Source of the DNA: Petrosia ficiformis | Taxonomy: Eukaryota; Porifera; Demospongiae; Haplosclerida; Petrosiidae | Direction: 5' to 3' | Assembly: GCA_947044365.1 (NCBI GenBank) | Contig: OX345637.1 | Location: 11,170,576 to 11,234,575, forward strand | Length of the DNA: 64,000 nucleotides | Part shown: positions 10,801 through 23,887 of the stretch, piece by piece | Layout of the letters: every line of letters begins with the position of its first letter | Numbering within the stretch: position 1 is the first letter of the stretch | The notes under the pieces: generated by a model | Seen by the model: only the letters and a program-made list of their open reading frames with translations | Told to the model about the DNA's origin: nothing | Database searches by the model: none | Program-made: the position numbers and the translations under genes

Positions 10801-12915
10801 TATCTGAAAGTAAAAAAAAAAAAGTTTTCACAAATATTATATATTCACATTGGTGATGGCCTATACATTAGACCATATATACATTAATGCTATAAGATTA
10901 GTGTATACATGATCATACAGTAACTCAATAATGAAGCAATTTGAGATGTACAAAAAGGATATAAATTATGAAAAGGCATGGCAAATCTTTTATGATTATT
11001 TACAAACATGACCTTTAGATGTTATATAATTGTGTATGTGTGATTGTGATACCTTGTTCTCCTCTGTAAGGTACTCCATTTTTATACCACCTGTATGTCT
11101 CAGGTTTGGAACCTGAATAATTAAAATTGAAATAGAACGGTTTCCCTATAAATACTGACTTCGAAGACGGATTGTAACTTGGAACACCTAGTAAAAGAAA
11201 GAAGGAAAAGACAATATAGTATTATAGCAAGTATAACAAACGTACGTGTGTGTGTGCATATATGTATGCAAGTATGAAGTATGATTTTGTTCACTCATGT
11301 TTCCCCTAAAGGTGCATGTATTATACCCCAGACTGAATGTCTTGTACAAATACTTGTGCATGTAGGAGTAAGCTTAATTTTATGAACTATAAAGGGCTTG
11401 GTATGCTGAAGTTGTTTACACCCTTGTACTATATGTACATACATATATATGATGTGTAAGTTCAAATCTAATAGACGGCTACATGGCACAGCAAGGGAAC
11501 AAATTGGCTGTAAAAATTAAAATTTCTTTGTTTATCTATAGAATGTGCCACTTTGAAGTCATATTACCTAAAGTGAGTTATGACTTTCTCACAAACTCAC
11601 TTTGGGTGGTAGCTAATTAAATAATGTATTATGTCTACAGGCATATCAAGGGAATATTATACATACTATACAATATACTTCTTAATTTAATTAAAACAAC
11701 ATCATAGTAAATTTTGACTTGTTAAATAGATGTTTTTAAACCTATAGAGAGAATAACACAATTATGATTCAGTTTGTTCATGCATTGTACATTCTCTCTA
11801 TGCCTGTATTAGTAGACGTTTCCTTTTCACCAAGGCTAGAAGAGGCCGGGAGGCTTCAAAATCATTTTATTTTTTTGATTATTGAAATAGCTGTATATAA
11901 ATATTTATTTAAAAAAGGAAAGTCATGTACACATTTAAAAGCATATTATATGCTTTGAATTGTCTAAAATGTGTACATGGCTTTCATTTTTTTGAATAAA
12001 TATTTTGTAAATCACTGATTTTAAGGTTTAGAACTATGGCAACACTCAAAGCCCCCTTCCCACTTTAAAAGATGCACTCACTATAGTATTATTTAAGAGG
12101 TGAGTGAGACTATACTTAAAATAGTACTTGTGGTTATACAAGTTCACATTTCTAAACTGTCTACTAGTTAGCTCTGCATACAATTACCAGCAGGCAGATT
12201 AGTGTATATCTATCAGTACACTACAATAACTTACTAATGACATTGATAATACCCAGTGGACTAGGTAAAGGTCCATAATTGGTATAAACTTCACAATTGA
12301 TGGAGATGCCATCATCGTCCTTCTCAACAGGACCGAACCGAAGGGATTTACCACCATTGTGAATACTGATTTTTCCTGACTTATTGTAATGGGTGTAAAG
12401 AATATCTTCTCTTCCATTTAACAGCCATACTGTTTGGTTGTGAGGGAGTTTGTTCCGACACTGAAAAAACACATTCCCACCAACTAAAACTTCAATATCT
12501 CCTGGATTCCTTTCCCAGCCAGGACTGCTACTCTTAACAGGAAGTCGTTCATCCACAAAAACAACAGCAGATGTTTCATCACCATTGTAGAAGTAGTGAT
12601 AGTTGTAGTTAGTACTAGTAGTTAAAACTGATGTGGTAAAATATATTGTTAATCACTGTTAACATGAATTTATTATAGGGGATTATGTGACAGTTAAAGG
12701 CTGAGTTAAAATCTATAATCCTACAACTATATTAATGTCTGTTGCAGCATTAAAAAAAATGTTCTTTTGAATATAATATCATTGATCCTGGCATCGGATA
12801 ACTCATCATATTATAGACTATCTTATCACACACATTCTTGAATTTATAAAGACATACCTATTGATGGTAACAGTAATAACAGCATGAAACAGCTCAGTGT
12901 TGAAGTACAAGACAT
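7832..12915 (-). CDS. secreted two-Ig-domain animal haem peroxidase (peroxidase gene 2)
   Basis: Model: complement(join(7832..9882, 10265..10321, 10681..10803, 11053..11187, 12235..12627, 12858..12915)), 938 residues; all introns are GT-AG and phase 1. Exon 1 is a signal peptide (MSCTSTLSCFMLLLLLPSI). Exon 2 is a V-like Ig domain with the Cys pair (FFQC, INC) and a tryptophan (VWLLNG). Exons 3 and 4 form a second Ig-like domain with RWYKNG and DSGMYFALAQN, but without either core cysteine. Exon 5 is a 19-codon acidic linker. Exon 6 carries a propeptide-like helix, then the peroxidase: GWGQFLDHDLS (distal His near 456), RANEQ (catalytic Arg, ester Glu), LTSYLDASNVYGS calcium loop, YRFGHSLV (proximal His) and NIQRGRDHG. 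All catalytic residues are present. It is convergent with peroxidase gene 1 and is the outgroup of the gene 3/4 pair. Ig plus peroxidase recalls peroxidasin, but there are no leucine-rich repeats and the Ig set is reduced. Confidence 0.9.
11898..12007. mobile_element. foldback element in an intron of peroxidase gene 2
   Basis: Arms of about 40 bp (11898-11936 and 11966-12007) are imperfect reverse complements around a 29-bp loop; AAATGTGTACATGGCTTTC in the right arm mirrors GAAAGTCATGTACACATTT in the left. The element lies between exons 2 and 3 and has no coding content. Confidence 0.55.
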
Positions 12916-14220
12916 TCTTTAGTGTCCTCTAAGCTAAAGACAATGACATTTGTGGTGACTCTACTATTCTTTGTAAGAGTTCTATTTATTTATACACTAG
13001 TAACACAACACAATGAATAGTGGGTTTAGACAAACTAAAAATTTTTTTTACCTAAGCAGTAAGCTTTAAATACTAGTATCATAGAGTAACTAGTTGAAAA
13101 CTATAGCAAAATTCTAAAGATACAAAAGTCCAAAACACACAAAAATATATAATTGTAATAATTATATATATGTATAATTATATATATAATTCCACTGGAA
13201 TTATCATTCTGTATTATTATCCAGACATCTATAACATTTAAAGCTCACCTGTACAGTTCAATGTATCTCAGCCTTTACAAAAAACACAAATAATAAGACT
13301 ATGGGTTACCTCTATATCTTGACTTTATATGATATCACCATGATGTGGGATGAATAGGAAGGACTCTTTTGTAAAGGATACCATACAAAAATGACCTTAT
13401 ACTTAGACTTACACCTACCTACCAATTAGATCACTATGTCTAATCTAAGTGGCCTTTGATGTGGTATAAAATTTTGATGATCCAATTAGTTATCAAAATG
13501 TCCTTCAATAATAATTATTATATAATAATAGTCTGTTCAAATTTTACATGCTAACATAAATACTGGCTAATACAATAATTATGTATACGTTACAACACAC
13601 AAATATAATAGCAGAATTAAAGTAATCAAAAATTTTAATTATAATCTTATAAAGATATATACGTAATACATGTGTTATAATTATTATTCACAACAATATA
13701 TAATAATTTATATACTTATCTCATACTATACGATTAATATTTTTAAAGTACATATTAACATCTGATTGATGCTTACATCTATAGATATATGAGCTGAAGA
13801 AATGTGACTTGGTTAGTGTCCTCCAATGTAATATAATCTCAGGCTATATCTTATTAATTAATGTATTATTATAGTATATACACATATGTAATATATGTGT
13901 ATAATATAAAACAAGCTAATGATGTCATTATAATTCTAATAATTATTATACTATATATAGATATATATCACAGACACCAATGACTACATCAAGAGAATAA
14001 ATCTTAGTTACCATAGTTACTGCACTAGAGGTAAAATTATGCTAATTATATTACCATGGAAACCACTATGAATAATGTTGTTGTATTGGTAAATATTCAT
14101 TTTGAGTTTTATTATATCAACATTTTAGGCAACAGCATAATGAAGTCATTCACAAAGGATGTGATTTCATCAGAAGGTACTTTATAATCAGATCATGTGG
14201 CACCATCTTTCTATAGAATT
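12916..14220. other. AT-rich 5' flank of peroxidase gene 2
   Basis: No gene is visible. The first few hundred bases are presumably the promoter of the minus-strand gene. The rest is AT-rich with several short TA/AT palindromic runs and no recognisable element. Confidence 0.5.
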
Positions 14221-17200
14221 CTTAGTAATGATGGCATGCCACCCATGCATACATAGGTTACCTTATATTAACTCCAATTGTCTACTAATTAATGATCATA
14301 CCATGTTTACATGTCTATAACATATAATCTTATTATAACACACATAATATACACAAACCAATCTGGAGGAAGTACATACTTCATATGCACTACACTAATA
14401 TTGTAGCATACTTATTAAGCATTTTTGCATATCTCATCTAGAAATTCAGAGTACCATTATTTCCAATGAATCACAGTAATTAATACTTGATTCAGTACCA
14501 TAGTTATTGTATTAACATGAAATACATAATTATTTACAATATATCTAAAGTCTGTTCACATTCATGGTGACCTCAAAATTAGGATGTAATGACTTTATGT
14601 AATATAGTATATAATGTAATGTCATAAGGTTAATACATCATTATACATAACTCAATAATAAAGCTATGGATTGAAATTTCACATACACAAAAAAGAATGG
14701 GAAGGATAATTACATGAAAATGGTGAAGGTAAAAAGATGGTTGGTCCTTTGAAATTAAGGTCATGGTGAACCTTTAGTATTATTATAACCAAATTAATTA
14801 AGAAGGTACTATATAATATATGCATCATGTTATTATGAGAATTTCTGTATATCTCACACAGAAATCATGTTAGGGTTTAGGGTTTAGAGTTTAGTGCACT
14901 CACTGAAATGAAATGTAAATGGAAATCAGATATCAAGACAATATACTGGATCCTGCAACAGTCTGTCAACACCTCCAGTCTATTCCTAGAATATGCATAC
15001 CACCCACAAAAATGTCTCACATTACCCACTTTGAATAAACAACACTATTGATTCCACATGTCTATTTCTAGATTATGTGTAATACCATACCATCCACATA
15101 ATACCCAATCAAAATAACATACGTAATTTGTCCTACACAAAATAGTTCCAAATTAGTGTTACTTATCATATTACATGTTTTACATTCATACCAATAATTT
15201 ACATATCATAAATTTATAAGATAATATGCCGATATTGTAATAGTCTGACAACACTACTGGCCCCTGCAATCTATTCCTAGAACGTGCATACTGGTATATA
15301 CCACCCACAAAAATGTCTCAAATTGCCCACTACGAGTACACAATACTATTGGTGCCACCAGTATATTTCTAGTAATAGCATACAACCCACATAATACTCA
15401 TACAAAATAATAATTATAATTTGTCCTAAACAAAATAATCCCAAATTACTATACAATAAATTTTATTACAGATCACATAACATGTACATTACACTACACA
15501 TTGCATGTTGTTACTGATTACATTACATGTACATTACCCATCACATGCTTTTATTTTACATGCTATATAATTGTATTTTAGAAATTCAAGCATAAGCATT
15601 TTGTATATCTCATCTTAATGCATCAAATAGCCTGGCTCTCAAAATTTAAACAAAAATAATTATAAAACAATAGTGACATACTGCATTTCATATTACAAAT
15701 ACCGGTCACACTGCAAAATTGCGAGTTAAAATTTAAAAATTAATCATCTGATTGCTGTACATGTGGTCCATATGGAAAACGTTACTGACCATATATGGTA
15801 ATAAGTTATGTATAAACCTATTGTAAATAGAAAGGAATTCTCATAATATAAGTAACTATGGTAAACAAGTTTTCTTGTGGACTTCTGTTTCTATTTCATT
15901 GGTAATGATGTCTCGATGATATGTATAGACAATAATTATATAATTACAAGGATGCTTTCTTTTGCTAATTTTGTTTATATAGAACAATGTGTTATCATGT
16001 TGATGCAGTAACTATGCTAATCATGTAGATTTCATGGGTTTCTGTTTTATTTCTTTTGAAATGATGTCACAATGATATTTTAGTGGTTTTTAAACAAGAT
16101 GTACTTGGTAAACAGATAAAATACATTACTAGTTCATTTGAAGTATGTATCAAGTATACAATAATTATATAATTTGATTTTACCAACTGTATGTCACACA
16201 TACTTTAAATGCATTTGTTGTATTTTTAAAAATTCAAACATAAGCACATCTTGTCTTTATACATAGAAACATTTATCTTAAATGTAAACAAAACCATAGT
16301 TACTACACTTCCAAATTATTATAAGTTCAAAATTCACCTACACATTGAACTAATGAGCTATAAAGGACACTAGCAGTATGGATTGCTATATATACACATG
16401 TATGTGTTCAGTGCAGAAAACATATCTTTGACCATATATGGTAGTAAGCCTTATTGTCTCATAATAAGACCGATGTACTAGATATCTGATCTTAATAAAA
16501 TATTGTCAGAATGTCAGTTGTGTATACTAACCCAATTATCAGGCCAGCTGTGCTTTATATGAACATCAAACTTAATGCAGCCAACTAAATGTATATTAAC
16601 TCCTATATAAAGTATGTATTGACTGTCATGCTATTAACAGTTGCAAGTTTGTATAAACCTATTAGCAGCACTGTATGTACATACTAGTATGTGTATTATA
16701 ATCATATACCCAGTATAATATGTGATTATTATTGTATATGGTAGTATAATGATGCAATATTTTGCTGATCATGTATGCATGCACTGTATACTATGTGAAA
16801 CACATACAATAGGTATGTCACATACACATATAATTTATGTACTATGCTACCATGGCAATCGTTTGATGTGGTTAGGTGTGTATTCATATAAAATATACAA
16901 CTTCAAAACTTCAATTGACAGTATATATGTATATATTATATAAACCATGTTTAGTTGGTATATATGCCAGATATATATACCACCTGCTGGTGTTCAGAGG
17001 CTATACCTGTCATATACACATCCTAACAATATTATGGTTACATATATATACATAATTATATCATAATATAATATATTATACATAATACTTCAACACATGT
17101 AAGTTATTAGCTAGAATTATTTAGAAATCAGACATTGAGTATGTATTTAATTTGATCACAATCAAATACAAGGTTAATACAAAAAAGTTAATCAAAATTT

Positions 17201-17410
17201 ACAAAATACCATGGGGCACCATATAATAGTATTATAGTTTATTATAGTATATGTATAGTTTATATAGTAGTGATACAGTTACATAGTAGTATTATAGTAT
17301 ATGAATATAGTAGTGATACAGTAGTAACATTTGTTCAATTTTGAGACCAACGGCACCCCATAAATACTGTTGATGCTCAATACTAACATCATTAATTTTG
17401 ACATATTGTA

Positions 17411-20400
17411 TCAGTTGTAGTTATAACATTTTCTATCTATCCAATGCCACAAATTTATATCTCTTATTCTATCACAGGGTACTCTAGCTTGATTAGTTTG
17501 AAATGCATTTGGTTGGATTTCCCTTATATTGTCTGCATTATTACATATCACTTTGGACAAGCTGGCTTTCTCTAATTCACGAACTTGACGTGAACGAAAT
17601 ATAAATGGATTCTGATACCAGAATCGATCACCATCCCTAACTTTTCTGAATGTAAGAGCTAAAATACATGCAAATGTTGGTCCAATGTTAGAGCCATGGA
17701 GTTTCTTTTCTGCCAATCCTCCCACCCAGAAATCCATGCCCTCTCGGAAACCCTGTTCTCCATATATCTCTCTTAATTTTCTCTCAGTGTATGGGCGGTC
17801 AAATCTAATGTCTTTCTGCTGGTAGAATCTATGACAAAACTCTTGCCATTTACGATATGAAGCTAGCCCATGATCACGTCCTCTTTGAATATTCAAAGCG
17901 GCTAAATCACTACCCAGTGTTTCAGGACTCGAAGTGAATAACTTACTCGTAAGGACATTATTTAAAAACTCATCTACAACTCGAGACTGGCTGACCAATA
18001 AACCCCTTAATATTGGGTCTGTACCATTGCTTTTGAAATACTCAATAGGATTAAAGAATGCTCTTTCAAGTGGTAAAGGTCCTTCTGCTACAGGAAGGTA
18101 GTTCTCATCTAGACGAACTATGAATGGAGGTACTAGGCTGTGTCCAAACCTAAAAGCAGCTGCAGCAAATGCATTGGGTATTGTAGCATCAACAAAAGGA
18201 TTATATCCAGTGAATGTAGGTATATATTCATTGTAATACTTTCCAAACAGGACTGGTAGGAATTCCGTGTAGACGATTACTTGCATAATACCACCAACAA
18301 TTTTTCGAGTCTCTTGGTAAAGCCTTTCATCCCCCCAACAAGGATTTATTCGTGCTAATTCCTTTGCAATACGATTGTGTTCTCTCATCCAGATTGTGTG
18401 CATTACTGTCAAGGGAAGTTGCTCATTTGATCTTATATCACCAGCAACAAAGAAAGGGATGCCATTCATTGGTGATCTTTCCACTCCAAAGGGAAGGTTA
18501 CCCTTGTTTGATTGTATTCCCCTACTTTGTTTTAAAAAACCCCCAATACCAAGACGTAAGTTTTGAGCTAACTCATCATCGCTACCATAAACATTTGAAG
18601 CATCTATATATGAATTAATCTGATTTATCTGATTCCTTTGCAGGATATTATCTTCAATTCTACAAGCAGGGATGGAGCGTGTAAATGTAAGACACTGACC
18701 CCTATGAGGACTATTGTTACCAAAAACTGGATCAGCTGGACTGACAAGAATTGGAAGACATCTATCTGTGAAGTTACAGCCACATTCAAAGTCACCAAAT
18801 TCAAATATGGGTGCTATATCAAGATCATGATCAACAAATTGACCAAATACCAAAAACATGGCAGATAGCTCTTCACTCTGAACTTCCAAATCCTTCACTA
18901 TCTGTTGACTAACATGTCGAGCACTAGGCCAGGGTCCTGAGAATGGATCTCCAGAAATGGCTTGTTGAAAACCATTTGGTTGTGCAATACCGTCCTCGTA
19001 ATCTGCAGGTAACAAGCGTGTGAAAGGTGATTGAGTAGCTCCATTTAAAGGGAAAAATAGATTATTACAAGTTCCATTATTGGTACGATAGAGCAGAATA
19101 CTGTATTTTCTACAATTGACGTTAGCTACATTACAATTAGAAGCATCCACAATAGTTTGAATATCAGGCATCTCTAAATCACTTGGTAAGAAACTGGGGC
19201 CCTCTAAATCAGGCCTCACTAAACCAGGTGTCACTAAACCAGGCCTCACTAAACCTGGCCTCACTAAACCAGGCCTCACTAAATCACCTGGTGAGAAACC
19301 AAGCCTCACTAAATCGCCTGGTGAGAAACCAGGCCTCACTAGTAAGAAACCAGGCCTTACTACATCACCTGGTGAGAAACCAAGCCTCACTAAATCGCCT
19401 GGTGAGAAACCAGGCCTCACTGAATCACTTGGTGAGAAACGTGGCCTCAATAAATCACCTGGTGAGAAACTAGAACTCGGTATACTAACTGTCCTTGAAA
19501 TAGGCCTCGGCGTACTTAATGTCTTTAAGATCTGTTCAACTTCCAGTCTGCTCTGTCCTTGTTGTTGGGAGATTCCTGTAGCTCTATTGTTGAGTTGTCT
19601 AAAGATTGTCATTGGATCAGAACTTGAGCTTCTTCTAAGACCTGTGGTGTTTGGGAGTGCATCAATTTCATCTATTGCTGTAGCTAAAGCTGCTCTGAAT
19701 AGGGTTTCTGTGAAATGAAAGAAATGTTTCATCCATGTAGATTGTCATGTGACATGTAATCACCTGTACTATCTGCTACAGGTGCAAACTGCCTTCCAAT
19801 ATCGGCTACACTTGGCCTTCCTCTATCAAATCGATCTAGTAATATTAATATAAACATAGTTATCATACATGTAACACTATCATAAACAATATATTATATA
19901 TATAATATATATATAATATATATAATAGATATTATATATTATATTATATCCTATAATGATATTCATATACCATACATTTACAATTGGGCGGGTAAGGTCA
20001 CCACATATCTAATCATCATATCAACAAATTATGATTAATAAAAACTGAAATAAAACATACTGACTTATCAAAATATACAACATGAATTCATGCACACTAA
20101 CATATATAATATTGTATATATAATAACCGTATTCACATGCATATGCATATAATAATTATATGCATATACATAGACATATGAATCAGGGGGCACGTGTCCC
20201 CCCAATATTGGCAAAGACTGTACAGGTATTGACTAGGTATGCCCTCGTTCCTGTCTAGTGAATCCATGCCTCCCTCCACCATATGCTCGTGATATGTATT
20301 TAATTATGTAGATTTTTAACTAAAACATTTCCTGATATATGCATGAGAGAATTAGAAACCAATAAAAAAAAAAAAGCAGGAATCTGCTTTGCATACTAGG

Positions 20401-20929
20401 TTGCATACACCTTATATCTAAATCGTTTTCAATGTTCAACAATTTACTTGTAACTTACTGACAGTGATCATGCCCAATGGACTTGGTAGCTGTCCAAACC
20501 TAGTACACACTAAACAACTAATATAGACACCATCATCTTCATTCTGGACAGGACCATAGCGAAGGATTCTACCACTATTTTCAATTTTAACTTTGTGATT
20601 CTGTTTTGTATAGAGTACATTTTCTTTGCCATTTAACAGCCACACAGTGCAATTATGTGGAATTTTATTTTGACACTCAAAGTAGACAAAATCATTGAAT
20701 GAAACTTTACTATCAGTGGGATACTTCTGCCAGCCTGGACTAGTAGCATCCACAGGAATACGTTTGTCAAAGAAAATTGATGAGAAGTAATGTCGATTGT
20801 AAGTTGAAACTGATTGGAAAGATAGAAACATTTTAAATGTATGGTTGGTATTGTTGAGTTATATTATATACCTTGTAATGGTATAAACAGTACTATACAA
20901 CAGAGTACCAGGAAGAGAGGATAAGACAT
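17411..20929 (-). CDS. secreted Ig-domain haem peroxidase with proline-rich repeat linker (peroxidase gene 3)
   Basis: Model: complement(join(17411..19707, 19764..19835, 20459..20809, 20872..20929)), 925 residues; all junctions are phase 1. Exon 1 is a signal peptide (MSYPLFLVLCCIVLFIPLQ). Exon 2 is a V-like Ig domain (FECQN...ISC, VWLLNG) with an extra Cys pair (HNC, LVC). Exon 3 is a basic 24-codon linker. Exon 4 begins ETLFRAALATAID and carries a helical propeptide, then about 95 residues of VRPGL/VRPGFSPGDL repeats (about 237-333), then a complete peroxidase domain. Motifs are FGQFVDHDLD (distal His near 454), RSNEQ, INSYIDASNVYGS, FRFGHSLV and NIQRGRDHG. The MKHFFHFT start seen by simple ORF reading is intronic: the 56-bp intron 19708-19763 stays open into the exon. 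The second Ig domain of gene 2 is absent. The protein is nearly identical to gene 4 over most of the catalytic domain. Confidence 0.91.
19192..19480 (-). repeat. coding minisatellite (15/30-bp units) in peroxidase gene 3
   Basis: Units of 15 bp (plus strand CTAAACCAGGCCTCA and variants) and 30 bp repeat in register with the reading frame. They encode VRPGL-type pentapeptides and VRPGFSPGDL-type decapeptides. The sister gene 4 has only one unit-like segment here (FLPGDLEMPG), so the array expanded after or around the duplication. All units keep the frame, which implies selection or a recent origin. The other strand is also open across the array, which is a by-product of the unit composition. 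Confidence 0.85.
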
Positions 20930-23887
20930 TCTTCAGTAGTCCTACAGAACTAAAGAGAAGAATTATGATTTATGTTAATAATTATTCTACGTGAAATAGA
21001 TTTTTTTTTAGTCATTTTTGTAAGCATCAGATTATGACATGAAATGAATTGTGTGAATTACATGGTGGATTTACAAATTTTCAATGCCCATATATGTATG
21101 TAGTACACAAAGGGCCAAGATGCACAATGTATATATACATGTATACTACAATATAATTACTGTGAATTATAATTAATATTATTATAAATTTAAAAACACT
21201 ATAAAATGAATACAAAGCTAGAGGAGTACGGGATACAACAGCTGATTAATACAAACAAGCTACTATATTTATTATGTACATAATTATATCCTATATATAT
21301 AATTATCACTCATTGATGTGTTCTTACCTCTATCAGTTGAAGATGTATTATTGTCTGTGCAATTGTTTCTACACACACACTTGACTCAACTAGCATAATC
21401 TGTTCTTTTATTTATATATTTATTTTGTATTGCATGTGTGTAGGCAATGTGTTGACTTGTGTTCCCACACAATCTTTTGACATAAAATAGCACCAGAAAG
21501 CAAAATATTGTTACATAAGACCATAATACTTAATTGTGTCTAAAAATGTTCATTAAGTCATTACACATGAATTACAATCCAGTGCCAACCTCTACATGTT
21601 GACATGGACACAAAGTACTGGGGGTATTTGTTTTGTGGTTAAAAGGGCAACTGCCCAGACCATACATGGTGAACCTATTACAAAATAACACCTCTTCTCT
21701 GTGTACAGCAAATGAATTTTACTACCATTATGGAAGATTAAACCTGGGTATTCTGAACACAATGGTGATGTGATAGTACAGTGAATAGTTTGTACACACA
21801 TCATGATGAGCATGGAGAGAACAGGGATACGAAATGTAACCATCATAGGAATGAATTATACTGGTGAGTACACATACAAGCAGTTCAGTATACATAGCAA
21901 TGTTGTAATGCAACCATCAGTATATAACAGTGTGTAATGATGACGTGCCACCCACATATTACCGTATAAACTAATACAAACTATAATTGTCTACTAATTA
22001 ATGATCACACTATGTTTACATGTCCAACAGTATGGATTGCTGTTTCAGTACATGTGGTCCATGTGGAAAACATTATGACCATATATAGTAATAAGTTATG
22101 TATAAACATATTGTGAATAGAACATAATATAAGTGGCTAGGATAAACAAGTTTTCTTGTTATCTTCTGTTATTATTTCATTGGAAATGATGTCTCGATGA
22201 TATGTACAGACAATAATTATATTATATAATTTACACAGTTGCTTTTTCTTGTATATAGAACAATGTACAAATGTAGTTCATACACTGCAAAAAATAAATC
22301 ATTAAAATAACCATTTTATTGGGTTAGTACAGTTGCAATTGGAATATCATGAGTTTCAAATTAGTTTGTCAATTATCATAGAGGATATAGTGGCCATGGC
22401 TACATGCATGTATGTTTCTATAACATAATGTGCACCAAGTATTGGAAGGTATAAATTATATTATGTGTTTGCGAGTTTACAAAACTTTTTGAGAGACAGA
22501 TACAATTACATGTACTTTAGTATAAATTGTACTAAATCTTTGACATGAAATATGAGTAGACAGCACCCTAAAATTATAGTGATTCAACTATAATGTACAA
22601 AGTATCTGTGGTATAAGATGTATGTATTCCTAACAACCAACTAATGTTAAATCATTGCACCATTAAATTAGTTATTTTAACTATTTTTTTTGCAGTGTAT
22701 TGATGCAGTAACTATGGTAATCCAGTAGTTTTTGTGGATTTCTGTTTGTTTTGAAATGATGTCACAATGATATTTTATTGGTTTCTAAACAAGATTTACA
22801 ACATGTTTATGTATACTAAACAGATACAATTCATTTGTACTATATGTAACAAGTATACAATACTTATATAATTTGATTTTAGTAACTGCATATGCCACAC
22901 ATACTTTAAATGCACTTATTAAGAAATTCACATCTTATCTTTATACCTCTAATAGCATATTTATCTCAAATGTAAACAAAACCAATGTTACTATACTTCC
23001 AAATTATTATAAATTCAAATTCAACTGCAAATGAAATTTATGAGCTGTATACATAGGACACCAGCAGTATGGATTGCTATACGTGTGTATGTGCTCAGTG
23101 CAGAAAACATATCTTTGACCATAATTATATAGTAGTAAGTTTAAAACCTTATTGTGACAATTCTCATAATAAGACCAATGTACAAGATATCTGATCTTAG
23201 TAAAATATTGTCAGAATTTCAGTTGTGTATACTAACCCAATTATCAGGCCAGCTGTGCTTTATATGAACATCAAACTTAATACAGAACTAGTAACCAACA
23301 TTAACTATGTATTGACTGACTGTCATGCTATTAACAGTCACAGGGCTGTGCACCAGACAAAACACTATTAGCAGTGGTATGTGTATTATAATTACATACC
23401 CAGTGACAATATGTAATAATGATTAGTATAATGCACTCTAATACATTATACTATGTGAAACACATACAATAAGTATATCACAATTATGTGCATATAATGT
23501 TTTATATTACTATGCTACCATGGCAACCATTTCAGTGATGTGGTTAAGTGTGTATTTTGCATATAATATATACAACTGATTGTTAAATCATTACATAAAC
23601 CATGTTTAGTTGGTGTATATGCCTAATATACCACCTGCTAGTGTACAGAGGCTATACCTGTCATATACACATCCTAACAATATGGTTTATATATTGCATA
23701 TACATTAATTTATACATAATACTTCAATACATGTAAGCTACTTGCCAGAATTATTTAGAGAAATGAGACGTTGAGAAATCAAATACAATGTTAATACAAA
23801 AAAAGTAGTCAAAATTTACAAAATACTGTTGATACTCATACCAATGTGTGTATGATTATTAGATTATTCTATGTGTATTGCATATCA
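20930..23887. other. intergenic region spanning the duplication junction
   Basis: This is the 5' flank of gene 3 and the 3' flank of gene 4. The junction between the two duplicated copies falls at about 21915-21930. A 415-bp MITE (22283-22697) interrupts the right-hand copy. The rest is AT-rich and matches 15.7-17.4 kb. No gene is supported. Confidence 0.65.
22283..22697. mobile_element. MITE with CACTGCAAAAA terminal inverted repeats
   Basis: The element starts CACTGCAAAAAATA and ends TTTTTTTTGCAGTG. The inverted repeats can be followed, with mismatches, for about 40 bp, and TA flanks both ends. The homologous position in the other duplicated copy (about 16000) is an empty site: flanks ending ACAATG and starting TTGATGCAGTAACTATG are joined by only about 10 bp. 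A relative lies at 63300-63727. There is no coding capacity. Confidence 0.8.

Larger units (their letters stand above)
14221..21914. repeat. proximal copy of a tandem segmental duplication
   Basis: This segment aligns by eye with 21931-27983 in the same orientation. Shared landmarks are a CTACTAATTAATGATCA block at the left edge, a TCAGGCCAGCTGTGCTTTA block (about 16540 versus 23245), the whole of peroxidase gene 3 versus gene 4, and the CAGTATACATAGC block at the right edge. This copy holds about 1.4 kb (roughly 14.3-15.7 kb) missing from the other, including an internal direct repeat (about 14940-15165 and 15235-15450). The gene-free part, 14221-17410, is AT-rich and holds no supported gene. 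Confidence 0.85.

Noticed and set aside
14866..14893. TTAGGGTTTAGGGTTTAGAG, telomere-like
   Set aside because: Only two to three degenerate units in the middle of AT-rich DNA; no array, so chance or a short remnant.
19183..19473. 96-codon plus-strand frame of SLNQA-type repeats
   Set aside because: It is the antisense of the proline-rich coding array in peroxidase gene 3 and has no independent support.
19708..19763. In-frame ATG (MKHFFHFT) just before the peroxidase exons of genes 3 and 4
   Set aside because: It lies in a 56-bp GT-AG intron; upstream signal-peptide, Ig and linker exons splice into the exon in matching phase, so it is not the start.
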